Of a stretch of 56,313 nt of DNA, positions 32,395 to 42,490 are shown piece after piece (position 1 is the stretch's first letter; each line of letters opens with the position of its first letter). The DNA lies in assembly GCA_015056975.1 (NCBI GenBank), contig SVFG01000005.1:1-56313 (forward strand). Direction: 5' to 3'. Source of the stretch: Lachnospiraceae bacterium. Its GTDB lineage: Bacteria > Bacillota > Clostridia > Lachnospirales > Lachnospiraceae. The notes beneath the pieces were generated by a model. That model saw only the letters and a program-made list of their open reading frames with translations. It had not been told where the DNA came from and searched no databases. The translations under genes and the position numbers were made by a program.

Positions 32395-33966
32395 TTATGT
32401 CCGTATTTTAAAGGTTTTCGCTGCCAACTTGTACACCAGAATACTTGCCACAATACAATACAGTACACTAAATACAATGGTTATCAGACAAAAATACAAT
32501 GTGGGCGCTTTCATCTTCATGACGCCATAGCAAACTATATAGGTCACTGAGGTAATCACCTGATACATACCGCTTTTAATCTCAGTTCCCGCATTATAAG
32601 GCTGCAGCAGATAATAAATTGTCAGGTAGTGAACCGAGAAGAAAATACTCTGGAACAGAACAGACACAATCATCACCGCATAATTCACCGGATTGTCCGT
32701 ACCACCAGACACATACAAAAGCAGTGCAAGACCCACTCCGATAACTCCCGCCGGCAGAAGATTTACCTTGATAATCTCCCGCAGTCTTATCTGAAACAGT
32801 TGTAAAATGTAACCCGGCTTCTTGTAAAAGGAATAGGTAAGCAGGCTGTGGTCACAATTGATAAACAACACACCTGTAAAACGTGTTCCCCTGTTAATGG
32901 CATACATAAAAAACAGAGTCATGGGGAATGCATTCAAAAGCAAATCATTCACTTCTGCTTTAGCCTCCGGGAAATACCAGAGAAGTCCTATCGATACCGC
33001 AAACACAGCAGCACTGATAGCAGCAATCCGTTTCACCGACTTCCAAAGGATTTTGCGGTGTCTCTTGATAAAGAGCTCATTGAGATATTCAAAGCCTTTT
33101 CGCTTACTCTGAATGGTAACGTCCGTACTGATTTTCTTGTAGCTCTGCTCCTTTACTGCATCCTGTGCATTTTGACTAACCGTTATGGAATTGGACAGTA
33201 TCTCGCGATAAACCTCTCTGTAATAAGGAAATCTCCATATTTTCTTAACACTAAAAAGTCCGGTAACAACGCATACTGCCATTATTAAAAGGCATACAAC
33301 CTTTGGAATCAAAATCCCCAATGCCGGTAATCCGTATGCCGCAGCTAAAAACAATAAAATAGCAATCCACTGGAACTTACCCATCAAGTTCTCATTGGTA
33401 ACTTCTCCCTTCCTCTCATACTTCCATAGGGATATTGCGGCCAAAGTTATTTTGATGCCGCTAACAAAAAACGGAATCAAAATACATTGCCACAGAGGAA
33501 GTCCCGCCCCCAGACCAAATAAGATTCCAAACAGAGAAAATCCTATCAAAATCTTTATGATGGCGTAACCATAATTCACCAGTGTATATTCCCTGGCATT
33601 CATATTTAAAAGCATCATGGCATAATACTTGTCTCTGGAAGGGTCAAACATATAGGTATTAACAAAAGACCCCAGCAGGGTAAGCAGCACCAATAGGTGA
33701 AGAAACAGCCCTGCAGAATCTTCCGTCTTATATTGGGTGGATGCCAATACAATCATCAACAGAAAATACAAAAATTTCCCCAGAAATACGCTGATTACTT
33801 CCCATATCACGGAAAGTACATTCGCCAATATTTTGAAACCTCTCACCTGATACAGGGACGAAGGCAAAATCTTTTTGAGCAGTGGAATCTGCTTTAATGC
33901 ATACAAGATACCGTTTACCCGATAAGTATTCTTCAAAGCAAACGAGATACGCAGTGTTTTATTCAT
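32395..33966 (-). CDS. Large ABC-2-type exporter membrane protein
   Basis: About 523 residues with some 10-12 hydrophobic helices. No close named family, but it immediately follows and overlaps (8 nt) the ABC ATPase gene, and the protein has the size and helix distribution of large Gram-positive ABC-2 permeases. A cytosolic basic segment about 240-310 (KKISTDVTIQSKRKGFEY) separates two helix clusters. The ATG at 33966 has GGAGG at 6-nt spacing; a nearer ATG at 33972 is directly on the site. The substrate is unknown. Confidence 0.75.
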   Translation of the reverse strand: MNKTLRISFALKNTYRVNGILYALKQIPLLKKILPSSLYQVRGFKILANVLSVIWEVISVFLGKFLYFLLMIVLASTQYKTEDSAGLFLHLLVLLTLLGSFVNTYMFDPSRDKYYAMMLLNMNAREYTLVNYGYAIIKILIGFSLFGILFGLGAGLPLWQCILIPFFVSGIKITLAAISLWKYERKGEVTNENLMGKFQWIAILLFLAAAYGLPALGILIPKVVCLLIMAVCVVTGLFSVKKIWRFPYYREVYREILSNSITVSQNAQDAVKEQSYKKISTDVTIQSKRKGFEYLNELFIKRHRKILWKSVKRIAAISAAVFAVSIGLLWYFPEAKAEVNDLLLNAFPMTLFFMYAINRGTRFTGVLFINCDHSLLTYSFYKKPGYILQLFQIRLREIIKVNLLPAGVIGVGLALLLYVSGGTDNPVNYAVMIVSVLFQSIFFSVHYLTIYYLLQPYNAGTEIKSGMYQVITSVTYIVCYGVMKMKAPTLYFCLITIVFSVLYCIVASILVYKLAAKTFKIRT

Positions 33967-34666
33967 TGCCATCCTCCCGAAGCGCTTCTATAATCTTCTC
34001 CTTAAACTCTCTGCTGCCCAAATCTGCCTTATCTACGATTTCCAACTCACCATGACTCAACAGCACGATTTCATCACAAAGGTCCAATGCCAAATCCAGA
34101 ATATGTGTGGAAAAAATCGTGATACGTCCCTTCTTTAAGGAGCGCAAAAGCTGCTTCATCTCCTCCGCAACCACCACATCCAAGGACGTAAGCGGCTCAT
34201 CCAAAAGAAGAATATTCGGCTGTGCAATAATATTGATAAGCATCTGCATTTTATTCTTCATTCCGTGGGAATAATCCTTTAACAGCTTATCCCTATCCTC
34301 CGGCGCAATGCTCATGAAATCGAAATATTCATCCAAGGGTTTCAGGTCTTTGATAGTCTCCTCATGAATATCAACAAAAAACTTCAAAAACTCCCTGCCC
34401 GTCAAAAACTCCGGCACGGTAGGTGTTGACAACACATACCCGATGTCCTCCGGTACAATCTCCCTACGCTGTCCGTCCTCACTTATGTAAAAGTTTCCCC
34501 CATCACTCTTTAAGTCCTTATTCAGGCAATTAAAAAGTGTGGTTTTTCCTGCTCCGTTCCTTCCCAGAAGGCCGTAAATCTTGCCTGCTTCAAAGGAAAA
34601 GCTGATGTCCTTTAAAACCTGCTTTTTCTCAAAATTCTTTTCAAGGTGTTCAATAATAAATTTCAA
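33959..34666 (-). CDS. ABC transporter ATP-binding protein
   Basis: 235 residues. Walker A GRNGAGKTT (about 33-41), signature YSHGMKNKMQ (about 135-144), Walker B ILLLDEPLTSLD (about 154-165) and H-loop FSTH. No ATG suits: AGGAGGG precedes a TTG at 34664-34666, which gives a normal N-terminus (KFIIEHLEKNF). This is the second likely TTG start in the window. It forms a two-gene exporter with the downstream permease. Confidence 0.88.
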   Translation of the reverse strand: MKFIIEHLEKNFEKKQVLKDISFSFEAGKIYGLLGRNGAGKTTLFNCLNKDLKSDGGNFYISEDGQRREIVPEDIGYVLSTPTVPEFLTGREFLKFFVDIHEETIKDLKPLDEYFDFMSIAPEDRDKLLKDYSHGMKNKMQMLINIIAQPNILLLDEPLTSLDVVVAEEMKQLLRSLKKGRITIFSTHILDLALDLCDEIVLLSHGELEIVDKADLGSREFKEKIIEALREDGNE

Positions 34667-34714
34667 TTGTATTCCCTCCTTCACCCTTATATAGACCGAT
34701 TATATCATCCCAAC

Positions 34715-34747
34715 AAAAAAGGAGCAAGTTTCTTTCCTGCTCCCTTT
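34715..34747 (-). terminator. sodA terminator
   Basis: Leftward stem GGGAGCAGGAAAG ... CTTGCTCC followed by six Ts. Confidence 0.8.
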
Positions 34748-34755
34748 CACGCAAT

Positions 34756-35382
34756 CTATTGTCTTTCTTCGTAGCGCTTCTGTGCCTTTTTCCAGTTAAT
34801 CAGTAAAAACCAGCCCTCCACATAATCTGCTCTTCTGTTCTGGTACTGCAAATAATATGCATGTTCCCACACATCCACCAAAAAGATGGGGGTAAAGCAT
34901 TTGAAGTCCGGTACATCCTGATTAGCAGTCTGCACGATAGACAATTTTCCTTCCGCATCAGAAAGAAGCCATGCCCAGCCGGAGCCGAATTTAGATACTG
35001 CCGCTTGTTTCATCTGCTCCTTCCAATTGTCATAAGAGCCAAAATCCCTGACAATCGCACCTGCCAGACTGCCCTCTGGCTGCTGACCGTCCACACCCTT
35101 CATGGAATCAAAATACAATTCATGGTTATACACACCGCCACCGTTGTTCCGGATAGGGGTCTGCACTTCCCCGGGAAGGCTATCAATGTCAGTCAATAAC
35201 TCTTTTAAAGACTTTTTCTGTAACTCAGGATAATCCGCCAATGCCTTGTTCAGATTATCTACATAGGTTTTATAATGCTTATCATGATGAAACTTTAAGG
35301 TTTCTTCATCTAATACGGGACATAGCACATCATACGCGTAAGGTAAGGGACGTACCAAAAAAGGATATGTTTCTTTATTCAT
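34756..35382 (-). CDS. sodA: Superoxide dismutase (Fe/Mn)
   Basis: 208 residues. Metal ligands are visible: His in KFHHDKHYKTY (about 27), His in VYNHELYF, and Asp and His in DVWEHAYYL. Converts superoxide to peroxide and oxygen in the cytosol. GSGWAWL and ANQDVP fit the family. The metal (Fe or Mn) cannot be told. The ATG at 35382 follows CGAGGTG; the frame happens to stay open through element E to 35721, but that extension is not coding. Confidence 0.93.
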   Translation of the reverse strand: MNKETYPFLVRPLPYAYDVLCPVLDEETLKFHHDKHYKTYVDNLNKALADYPELQKKSLKELLTDIDSLPGEVQTPIRNNGGGVYNHELYFDSMKGVDGQQPEGSLAGAIVRDFGSYDNWKEQMKQAAVSKFGSGWAWLLSDAEGKLSIVQTANQDVPDFKCFTPIFLVDVWEHAYYLQYQNRRADYVEGWFLLINWKKAQKRYEERQ

Positions 35383-35424
35383 AGGAACACCTCGTTTTAT
35401 GCTTATTGATTCCTTTTTATGCTG

Positions 35425-35692
35425 GCGTGCACGCATTCGTGGATGGCGGAAGCCAGCGGGGAGACTTTTTCGTTCGTTGTGAAGGATGGTTGCATTTTCA
35501 AGCATTGTGCGAAGTGATGCAGGGGAAATCAGCTCATGGATGAGCGATTTAGGCGCGCTAGCACAGGGATGTGTCTTGCGCACCGACCCGTAAGATACGA
35601 AATCCATTCCGCAATGCTTAGAAAATACCCATCCGCAACTCCGAATCGAAAAAGTCTCCCCCGCCGGCTCCCGCCATCCACGACCACGCACT
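35425..35692. repeat. Palindromic element, copy E (largest, divergent)
   Basis: Arms from 35438 (CGTGGATGGCGG...GACTTTTTCG) and ending at 35682 match over about 35 positions with a few differences (about one inserted G). The inner arms GAAGGATGGTTGCATTTTC and GAAAATACCCATCCGC continue the palindrome, and AAGCATTGTGCGAAGTG pairs with CATTCCGCAATGCTT. The centre GAGCGATTTAGGCGCGCTAGCAC resembles GAGCGACGATTTAGGACCGG of copy C. It starts 11 nt beyond the NhaC terminator. No convincing gene in the 364-nt gap. Confidence 0.7.
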
Positions 35693-35702
35693 CTCCTCTT
35701 AC

Positions 35703-35740
35703 AAAAAAGGAACCTGCACATATTATATGCAGATTCCCTT
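35703..35740 (-). terminator. nhaC-like gene terminator
   Basis: Leftward stem AAGGGAATCTGCA ... TGCAGGTTCCTT followed by T-run. Confidence 0.85.
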
Positions 35741-35746
35741 GAACTT

Positions 35747-37225
35747 TTATACCGTATTCACATTTTTCTTTTTGAAGTATAACAATCCTGCCAGTATCAA
35801 TACTATACCGAGGGGCAGACATATCAAAGCACTCTTTACGAAGCCTGCCACAATATACACGATAAAGGATACTGCTGCCACGAAAATTGCATAGGGCAGC
35901 TGTGTGGAAACATGGCTTACATGATCACAATCAGCACCAGCCGATGCCATAATCGTGGTATCTGAGATGGGTGAACAGTGATCACCGCACACAGCACCGG
36001 CCATACATGCGGAAATTGCAATAATCATCAGTGTATAGTCGGTTGAACTGAAAGCATCTACTACGATTGGAATCAGAATACCGAAGGTACCCCAGCTGGT
36101 TCCTGTAGCGAAAGCCAACACGCAGGCAATGAGGAAAATGATTGCAGGTAACAATCCCATTAAGCCTTCCGCGCTTCCCTCAATCAACGCTGCCACATAC
36201 TCCTTTGCTCCAAGACTGTCTGTCATTCCCTTCAAGGTCCATGCCAGAGTCAGAATCAAAATCGCGGGAACCATCGCCTTAAAGCCTTCAGGTATACAAC
36301 TCATAGCCTCCTTCAGATTCATGGAACGTCTGATTAAGTAATAAATAATGGTAATCACCATTGCACAGAAGCTTCCAAGCATCAGGCTGACATCCGCATC
36401 ACTGTCAGAGAAAGCAGTGATAAAGTTTGTACCGCCGAAGAAACCACCGGTATATAACATGCCGATAACGCAGCTGATAATCAAAACAATAATGGGGAAA
36501 ACAAGGTCTATTACCTTACCTTCTTTATCCTTCTTCTCCACGGCTTCCACCTTTGCTGCAAGTGCCGCAAAAGCATCTTCCTTCTTTTTCATGGGACCGA
36601 AATCCACCTTCATAACAACTACCATAACCATAAAGAAAATGGTAAACAATGCATAGAAGTTATAAGGAATTGCCTTCAAAAATAAGAGGAAACCATCCTC
36701 CCCATCCACAAAACCGGTTACTGCTGCAGCCCAGGAAGAAATGGGTGCAATAATACAAACCGGTGCAGCAGTGGCATCAATCAAATATGCCAGCTTTTCC
36801 CTGGAAATCTTGTGTTTTTCAGCCACAGGGCGCATAACACTACCTACTGTCAAACAGTTAAAATAGTCATCAATAAAAATCAAAACACCTAATAAAATGG
36901 TAGCCAGCTGGGCTCCCACTCTGGATTTGATTTTCTCACCTGCAAAACGTCCGAATGCAGCGGATCCGCCTGCTTTGTTCATCAGACATACCATGGCACC
37001 CAGAATCACCAAAAATACCAGAATACCCACATTACTTTCATCCGTAAGTGAACCTACGATACCGTCCTGGAAAATGTGAAGAATTGTACCCTCGGGATTA
37101 AAGTTCGCATAGAACAAACCACCCACAAGGATTCCCACAAACAGGGAGCTGTAAACCTCTTTTGTCAGTAACGCCAATACGATTGCGATAAGCGGCGGAA
37201 CCAACGCCCAAAATGTTGCATACAT
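35747..37225 (-). CDS. nhaC: Na+/H+ antiporter, NhaC family
   Basis: 492 residues with about 11-12 membrane helices, family TC 2.A.35. Conserved blocks GTSWGTFGI (about 390) and GDHCSPISDTTIMASAGADCDHVSHV, with an AGAVCGDHCSP core, are characteristic of NhaC and related antiporters. Exchanges cytosolic Na+ for H+ (other family members carry lactate/malate), so it probably supports sodium and pH homeostasis. Monocistronic, with its own terminator. The symbol is by family; substrate not verified. Confidence 0.85.
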   Translation of the reverse strand: MYATFWALVPPLIAIVLALLTKEVYSSLFVGILVGGLFYANFNPEGTILHIFQDGIVGSLTDESNVGILVFLVILGAMVCLMNKAGGSAAFGRFAGEKIKSRVGAQLATILLGVLIFIDDYFNCLTVGSVMRPVAEKHKISREKLAYLIDATAAPVCIIAPISSWAAAVTGFVDGEDGFLLFLKAIPYNFYALFTIFFMVMVVVMKVDFGPMKKKEDAFAALAAKVEAVEKKDKEGKVIDLVFPIIVLIISCVIGMLYTGGFFGGTNFITAFSDSDADVSLMLGSFCAMVITIIYYLIRRSMNLKEAMSCIPEGFKAMVPAILILTLAWTLKGMTDSLGAKEYVAALIEGSAEGLMGLLPAIIFLIACVLAFATGTSWGTFGILIPIVVDAFSSTDYTLMIIAISACMAGAVCGDHCSPISDTTIMASAGADCDHVSHVSTQLPYAIFVAAVSFIVYIVAGFVKSALICLPLGIVLILAGLLYFKKKNVNTV

Positions 37226-37247
37226 TGCTTTTGTACCTCTCTTTTAT

Positions 37248-38477
37248 TTATTTTGTGCCTGCTGTTATCTTTTGATACCAGCATAAAGAATCCTGATAAG
37301 CGTCATTAATCACGTTCATATCAATATTCTTAAGTACCATCTGTCTGGATACCTCAGGCCAGTTGGCAGCCTCATACTGCTTGATAAAGTCAAGCACCGG
37401 TGCCAATTCCCCATGACCATGAATCAGTGCATCGCTGATTTTCTTGGATACCTGTACAATTTCCAGAGCCTCCTCCATGCTCTTATCCAAAATCACATCC
37501 AATACCGAGAAGATACCCATAAGGAACAACTCATCCGCGTTCATTGCAAGTCCAAATGCCGCCGCCAGATTCTCCGCAAACTTTGCACGCAGCAGGGATA
37601 CTCTCGTAATCTCACTTGGCTTGTCCGCATACAACTCATTTACCACTGCGGTGTTTATCCATTTCTTAAGCTCTCTCTGACCAAGCATTGCCGCCGCATG
37701 ACGGATGGAGGTAATTTCGGAATTGATAGCAATTCTGTTTACTATCTTTAGAAGCGAAATCGTAAGCGCCGTATCCCGACCGATAATATCTGCTGCCTGG
37801 GTCAGTTCAAAATTCTTATTATTTACAATGTTTAACAAATCAATATAGTTCACCTTGAGTGGTGCCACCTCGTTCTGCCCCTTAGTCACCGGCATACGAT
37901 AAAAATTACCTTCAAACAGGTCATAACCGCCCTGCGCTTTCACTGCCTCAAAGACTTCCGCAGATTCCAGATTGCCCGCACAAAGCTTTGCATTCGGATA
38001 CAGCTTTTCAAAATATATCTTCGCCTTATCCAATGCCACCTTACGGCTGTTGATAAATACATAATCCATCAGCTGCAAAACAGGTCTGTGCGCCTCAAAT
38101 TCAGAAACCGCAAGCTTTCTCACTGCAAGCTTATAGCCTCTCGCCTTCAATTCCTTAAGTCTGTTCAAATACATCTCCACCGGCGGAATCGTATTGTCAA
38201 ACAAAAGCACTATCTTGGAGCGTGGCGCGTCGCACTGACTCTCTATATCTGCAAACACAGCCATATTATTGACCGGCACAAATATCTCCTTGCCACCGGA
38301 CATAGTCTCAAGACCAACCTTCTGAATCATTTCCAGCCCCGTAACTCTCATGGCACCGTCATTCTGCCCGGTTCCCAAAAGCATGGGATTTAATAAATAA
38401 TTATTCTTCTGTGAAAATATGGAATAAGCACACACTGCCATATTCTCATCAAATAACGGAATTAATGCCATTAACAT
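37248..38477 (-). CDS. Degenerate-EAL and HDOD domain protein (YuxH-like)
   Basis: About 409 residues. The N-terminal half (1-185) aligns with an EAL phosphodiesterase fold, but the catalytic E-x-L is replaced (AYSIFS in place of xYELLF), so it is not expected to hydrolyse c-di-GMP. The C-terminal HDOD domain (about 190-395) has the usual QAADIIGRDTALTISLLKIVN and AAAMLGQRELKKWIN signatures, a non-enzymatic HD relative. Such proteins are thought to act in signalling. The ATG at 38477 with AAGGGTGG has better spacing than the one at 38504; either is possible. Confidence 0.75.
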   Translation of the reverse strand: MLMALIPLFDENMAVCAYSIFSQKNNYLLNPMLLGTGQNDGAMRVTGLEMIQKVGLETMSGGKEIFVPVNNMAVFADIESQCDAPRSKIVLLFDNTIPPVEMYLNRLKELKARGYKLAVRKLAVSEFEAHRPVLQLMDYVFINSRKVALDKAKIYFEKLYPNAKLCAGNLESAEVFEAVKAQGGYDLFEGNFYRMPVTKGQNEVAPLKVNYIDLLNIVNNKNFELTQAADIIGRDTALTISLLKIVNRIAINSEITSIRHAAAMLGQRELKKWINTAVVNELYADKPSEITRVSLLRAKFAENLAAAFGLAMNADELFLMGIFSVLDVILDKSMEEALEIVQVSKKISDALIHGHGELAPVLDFIKQYEAANWPEVSRQMVLKNIDMNVINDAYQDSLCWYQKITAGTK

Positions 38478-38580
38478 GTCATCCACCCTTACGATGTCCC
38501 CCATCGCCCTTTCTCTTAGGATATTTTAACATATTTCGATAGGGTTGACTATAGTTTGTTTCAAAAAACAAGGATAATAA

Positions 38581-38615
38581 AACGACCCCGGAAGCATTAA
38601 TCAGTTCCGAGGTCG
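38581..38615 (-). terminator. purL terminator
   Basis: Leftward stem CGACCTCGGAA ... TTCCGGGGTCG followed by TTTTATTAT. Confidence 0.85.
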
Positions 38616-38629
38616 AAATGATATACTAT

Positions 38630-41600
38630 TTACTTAAAGTATGCTACACCGGATTCGAAGATCTTCAGATCCTGCTCACCGTAGATATTCATAGCAACTG
38701 CGATGTCACGTCTCTCGGAGTGAGCCATCTTACCGAAGCAACGGCCGTCAGGAGAAGTGATACCCTCGATTGCGCAGTAGGAACCATTGATGTTGTACTC
38801 CTCATCCATGGATACGTTACCACTCTGGTCACAGTACTGGGTAGCCACCTGACCGTTTGCAAACAGCTTGTCAAGCCACTCCTTGGGAGCTACGAAACGT
38901 CCCTCACCATGGGATGCAGGATTACAGTAGGTTGCACCAAGCTCTGCACCCTGTAACCAGGGAGACTTGTTGGACACCACCTTAATGTATGCCATCTTGG
39001 AGATGTGGCGGTTGATGGTATTGAAGGTCAGGGTAGGTGAATCCTCTTTCTGTCCCACAACCTCACCGTAAGGTACCAGACCCAGCTTAATCAAAGCCTG
39101 GAATCCGTTACAAATACCAAGTGCCAGACCGTCACGCTCGTTAAGGAGCTTCATAACTGCTTCCTTCATCTTTGCATTCTGGAATGCAGTTGCAAAGAAC
39201 TTCGCACTTCCGTCGGGCTCATCACCTGCAGAGAAGCCTCCGGGGAACATGATAATCTGTGCCTGTGCGATTGCCTTCTCAAACTCGTCAACTGACTCTC
39301 TGATATCCTGTGCGCTCAAATTCTTAAATACCTTGGTGATTACGTTTGCACCGGCTCTTTCAAATGCCTTGGTGCTGTCGTACTCACAGTTGGTACCGGG
39401 GAATACGGGAATAAATACGGTAGGCTTAGCCACCTTGTTCTTGCATACATAAATGCTGTCCGCCTTATAAAGAGGGCTCTCAACGGGAGTTGTCTCCTTC
39501 ACTGCCTTGGTGGGGAATACCTTTTCCAGCTTAGAGGTCCATGCCTTCAAAGCCTCGTCCATGGAAATCTTCACGTCACCGTAAACAAATGCAGCTTCCT
39601 CGGTTACGGTACCGATTACAGAATATGCAAGCTTCTTATCCTCAAGGAGTGCCAGCTTGTCTGCAGGCATTTCCACGATAATATCGCCGAGTCCGTTGCC
39701 AAACAATGCCTCTGCGCTCACGGAAGCATCTACAGTCACACCTAATTTATTACCGAATGCCATCTTGGATACAGCTGCTGCCACACCCTTTGCATCCAAT
39801 GCGTAAGCGGATACAATTGCCTTATCCACAATCAACTCATGGATTGCATCATAAAGCGCTGCTACTGCTTCGTATACAGGTACATCAAACTCATCCTTCT
39901 CAATAGAGAAGCGAACCAGCTTATTGCCTGCCGCCTTAAGCTCAGGAGTCACTACCTCACCGTGCTTTGCAATATCCACTGCAAAGGAAACAAGTGTAGG
40001 AGGTACGTCAATGTCATTGAAGGTACCGGACATACTGTCCTTACCACCAATGGAGGGAAGTCCGAAGCCCATCTGCGCATCATATGCACCGAGAAGTGCT
40101 GCGAAAGGCTGGCTCCAACGCTCAGGCTCGTTTGACATTCTGCGGAAGTACTCCTGGAAGGTAAAACGAATCTTGCTGTAGTCACCACCGGAGGCTACAA
40201 TCTTTGCCATGGATTCCACTACTGCATAAACTGCTCCGTGGTAAGGGCTCCAGCTTGACAGATAAGGGTCAAAGCCATAGCTCATCATGGTCACGGTATC
40301 AGTCTTTCCCTTTAACACTGGAAGCTTTGCAATCATGGACTGTGTCTCGGTGAGCTGATATTTACCGCCGTAAGGCATCAGTACACTGGCTGCTCCGATG
40401 GAGGAGTCAAACATTTCAACCAAGCCCTTCTGAGAGCAAACATTCAAATCATTTAACAAGGTAAGCCATGCAGCCTTTACATCGCCTGTCGCAAGCTTCT
40501 CACCCACAGCGGGAATGGACCACTTCTCAAAATAATTGTCCTCCTTCACAGGAATGTCAACCTTAACGGTAGTCTCCTGATGAGCACCGTTGGTATCAAG
40601 GAATGCACGCTTTAAGTCTACAATCTTCTTACCTCTCCAGTTGAGAACCAGTCTGGGCTCCTCAGTTACCACTGCTACAGATACTGCCTCTAAGTTCTCC
40701 TCTGCGGCATAGCCTAAGAAAGCGTCTACATCCTTAGGGTCAACCACTACAGCCATACGCTCCTGGGACTCGGAGATGGCAAGCTCGGTACCGTCAAGAC
40801 CTGCATACTTCTTGGGCACCTTGTCCAAATCTACGGTAAGACCGTCTGCAAGCTCACCGATTGCTACGGATACACCGCCTGCACCAAAGTCATTACACTT
40901 CTTAATTAACTTACTAACTTCCTCTCTGCGGAACAGTCTCTGAATCTTACGCTCTGTAGGCGCATTACCCTTCTGTACCTCTGCACCACAGGTCTCAATG
41001 GAGGCCTCTGTATGTACCTTGGAGGAACCGGTTGCACCGCCGCAGCCGTCACGTCCGGTACGTCCGCCGAGCAGGATAATGATATCGCCGGGATCGGAAG
41101 TCTCACGGATAACGTTCTTTCGGGGAGCAGCACCCATAACGGCACCAATCTCCATTCTCTTAGCCACATAATTGGGATGATAAATCTCTTTTACAAAGCC
41201 TGTAGCAAGACCAATCTGATTACCGTAAGAGGAGTAACCGCTAGCTGCGCCACGTACCAGCTTCTTCTGGGACAGCTTACCCTTTAAGGTATCAGCAACG
41301 GGAACAGTAGGATCTGCTGCACCGGTTACACGCATTGCCTGATATACATAGCCACGTCCGGAAAGGGGATCTCGGATAGCACCACCCAGACAGGTAGCCG
41401 CACCACCAAAAGGTTCAATCTCGGTAGGATGGTTGTGGGTCTCGTTCTTGAAGAATACAAGCCACTCCTCAGTCTCCACATGATCGCCGTAATCCATTTC
41501 AACAGGTACTACAACGGAGCAGGCATTGATTTCATCGGATTCCTCCATATCTGCGAGCTTTCCGTCCTTCTTAAGCTTTCTCATAGCCATAAGAGCCAAA

Positions 41601-42427
41601 TCCATCAGGCAGACAAACTTGTCCTTTCTGCCTGCAAAAATCTCTGCTCTGGTATCCAGATAATTCTGATAGGTTGCCTCGATGGGTGCACGATAGTAAC
41701 CATCCCCGAAAGCCACATCAGTAAGCTCTGTAGAGAAGGTGGTATGACGGCAGTGATCAGACCAGTAAGTATCAAGCACACGGATTTCCGTCATGGAAGG
41801 ATCGCGCTTCTCATCATTCTTAAAATAATTCTGGATATGTAAAAAGTCCTTGAAGGTCATAGCAAGACCAAGGGAATCATACAATTCCTTCAGCTTATTC
41901 TCTGCCATATCTGCAAAGCCGTCGAATATGGATACATCAGCAGGCTCGTCAAATACGGTAACCAAAGTCTCGGGCTTCTCCATATCGGTCTCTCTGGAAT
42001 CTACAGGGTTGATACAATAGGATTTAATCTTTGCAAATTCTTCCTCGGTAATATCCCCCTCAATCAGATAGGTAACTGCTGTTCTGATGATAGGCTCCTC
42101 ATTTTCATTCAAAAACTGCACACACTGAACTGCGGAATCTGCACGCTGGTCGAACTGACCGGGCAGAAACTCTACTGAAAACACCTTGCCGTTTGCAGGA
42201 ACAGCGATTTCCTCTTCATACAAATCATCAACAGGCGGCTCTGAAAATACCGTCTTACAAGCCTTGGCAAATACCTCATCTGAAATGTTTTCCACGTCAT
42301 AGCGGATAAACTCGCGGACATTGTCCACACTGATACCCAGATAATTCTTAAGCTCCTCGTGCAGCTCTTTTGCCTTGACTGCAAAGGGTTCCTTCTTTTC
42401 TACGTAGATACGTCTTACGTTTCCCAT
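38630..42427 (-). CDS. purL: Phosphoribosylformylglycinamidine synthase, single chain
   Basis: 1265 residues combining the synthetase (FGAM from FGAR, glutamine and ATP) and the glutaminase, the single-chain form also found in proteobacteria and common in Clostridia. AIRS-type domains span about 200-900 (WSDHCRHTTF, FKNETHNHPTEIEPFGGAATCLGGAIRDP-type blocks, read separately). The C-terminal glutaminase has nucleophile C1106 in GICNGF, and H in ASHGEG near 1173. Fourth step of IMP synthesis. Isolated from purD/purN, which lie about 12 kb away. A cre-like sequence overlaps its promoter. Confidence 0.95.
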   Translation of the reverse strand: MGNVRRIYVEKKEPFAVKAKELHEELKNYLGISVDNVREFIRYDVENISDEVFAKACKTVFSEPPVDDLYEEEIAVPANGKVFSVEFLPGQFDQRADSAVQCVQFLNENEEPIIRTAVTYLIEGDITEEEFAKIKSYCINPVDSRETDMEKPETLVTVFDEPADVSIFDGFADMAENKLKELYDSLGLAMTFKDFLHIQNYFKNDEKRDPSMTEIRVLDTYWSDHCRHTTFSTELTDVAFGDGYYRAPIEATYQNYLDTRAEIFAGRKDKFVCLMDLALMAMRKLKKDGKLADMEESDEINACSVVVPVEMDYGDHVETEEWLVFFKNETHNHPTEIEPFGGAATCLGGAIRDPLSGRGYVYQAMRVTGAADPTVPVADTLKGKLSQKKLVRGAASGYSSYGNQIGLATGFVKEIYHPNYVAKRMEIGAVMGAAPRKNVIRETSDPGDIIILLGGRTGRDGCGGATGSSKVHTEASIETCGAEVQKGNAPTERKIQRLFRREEVSKLIKKCNDFGAGGVSVAIGELADGLTVDLDKVPKKYAGLDGTELAISESQERMAVVVDPKDVDAFLGYAAEENLEAVSVAVVTEEPRLVLNWRGKKIVDLKRAFLDTNGAHQETTVKVDIPVKEDNYFEKWSIPAVGEKLATGDVKAAWLTLLNDLNVCSQKGLVEMFDSSIGAASVLMPYGGKYQLTETQSMIAKLPVLKGKTDTVTMMSYGFDPYLSSWSPYHGAVYAVVESMAKIVASGGDYSKIRFTFQEYFRRMSNEPERWSQPFAALLGAYDAQMGFGLPSIGGKDSMSGTFNDIDVPPTLVSFAVDIAKHGEVVTPELKAAGNKLVRFSIEKDEFDVPVYEAVAALYDAIHELIVDKAIVSAYALDAKGVAAAVSKMAFGNKLGVTVDASVSAEALFGNGLGDIIVEMPADKLALLEDKKLAYSVIGTVTEEAAFVYGDVKISMDEALKAWTSKLEKVFPTKAVKETTPVESPLYKADSIYVCKNKVAKPTVFIPVFPGTNCEYDSTKAFERAGANVITKVFKNLSAQDIRESVDEFEKAIAQAQIIMFPGGFSAGDEPDGSAKFFATAFQNAKMKEAVMKLLNERDGLALGICNGFQALIKLGLVPYGEVVGQKEDSPTLTFNTINRHISKMAYIKVVSNKSPWLQGAELGATYCNPASHGEGRFVAPKEWLDKLFANGQVATQYCDQSGNVSMDEEYNINGSYCAIEGITSPDGRCFGKMAHSERRDIAVAMNIYGEQDLKIFESGVAYFK

Positions 42428-42490
42428 GTTGAATCCTCCGATTATTTAATATTTATATGCACCCTTAACGGGTAATTAACGTTCGCTTCT

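Noticed and set aside
34756-35721. Open frame adding 113 residues before sodA
   Set aside because: The extension translates palindromic element E; the true start at 35382 has a ribosome-binding site and gives a normal-length SOD.
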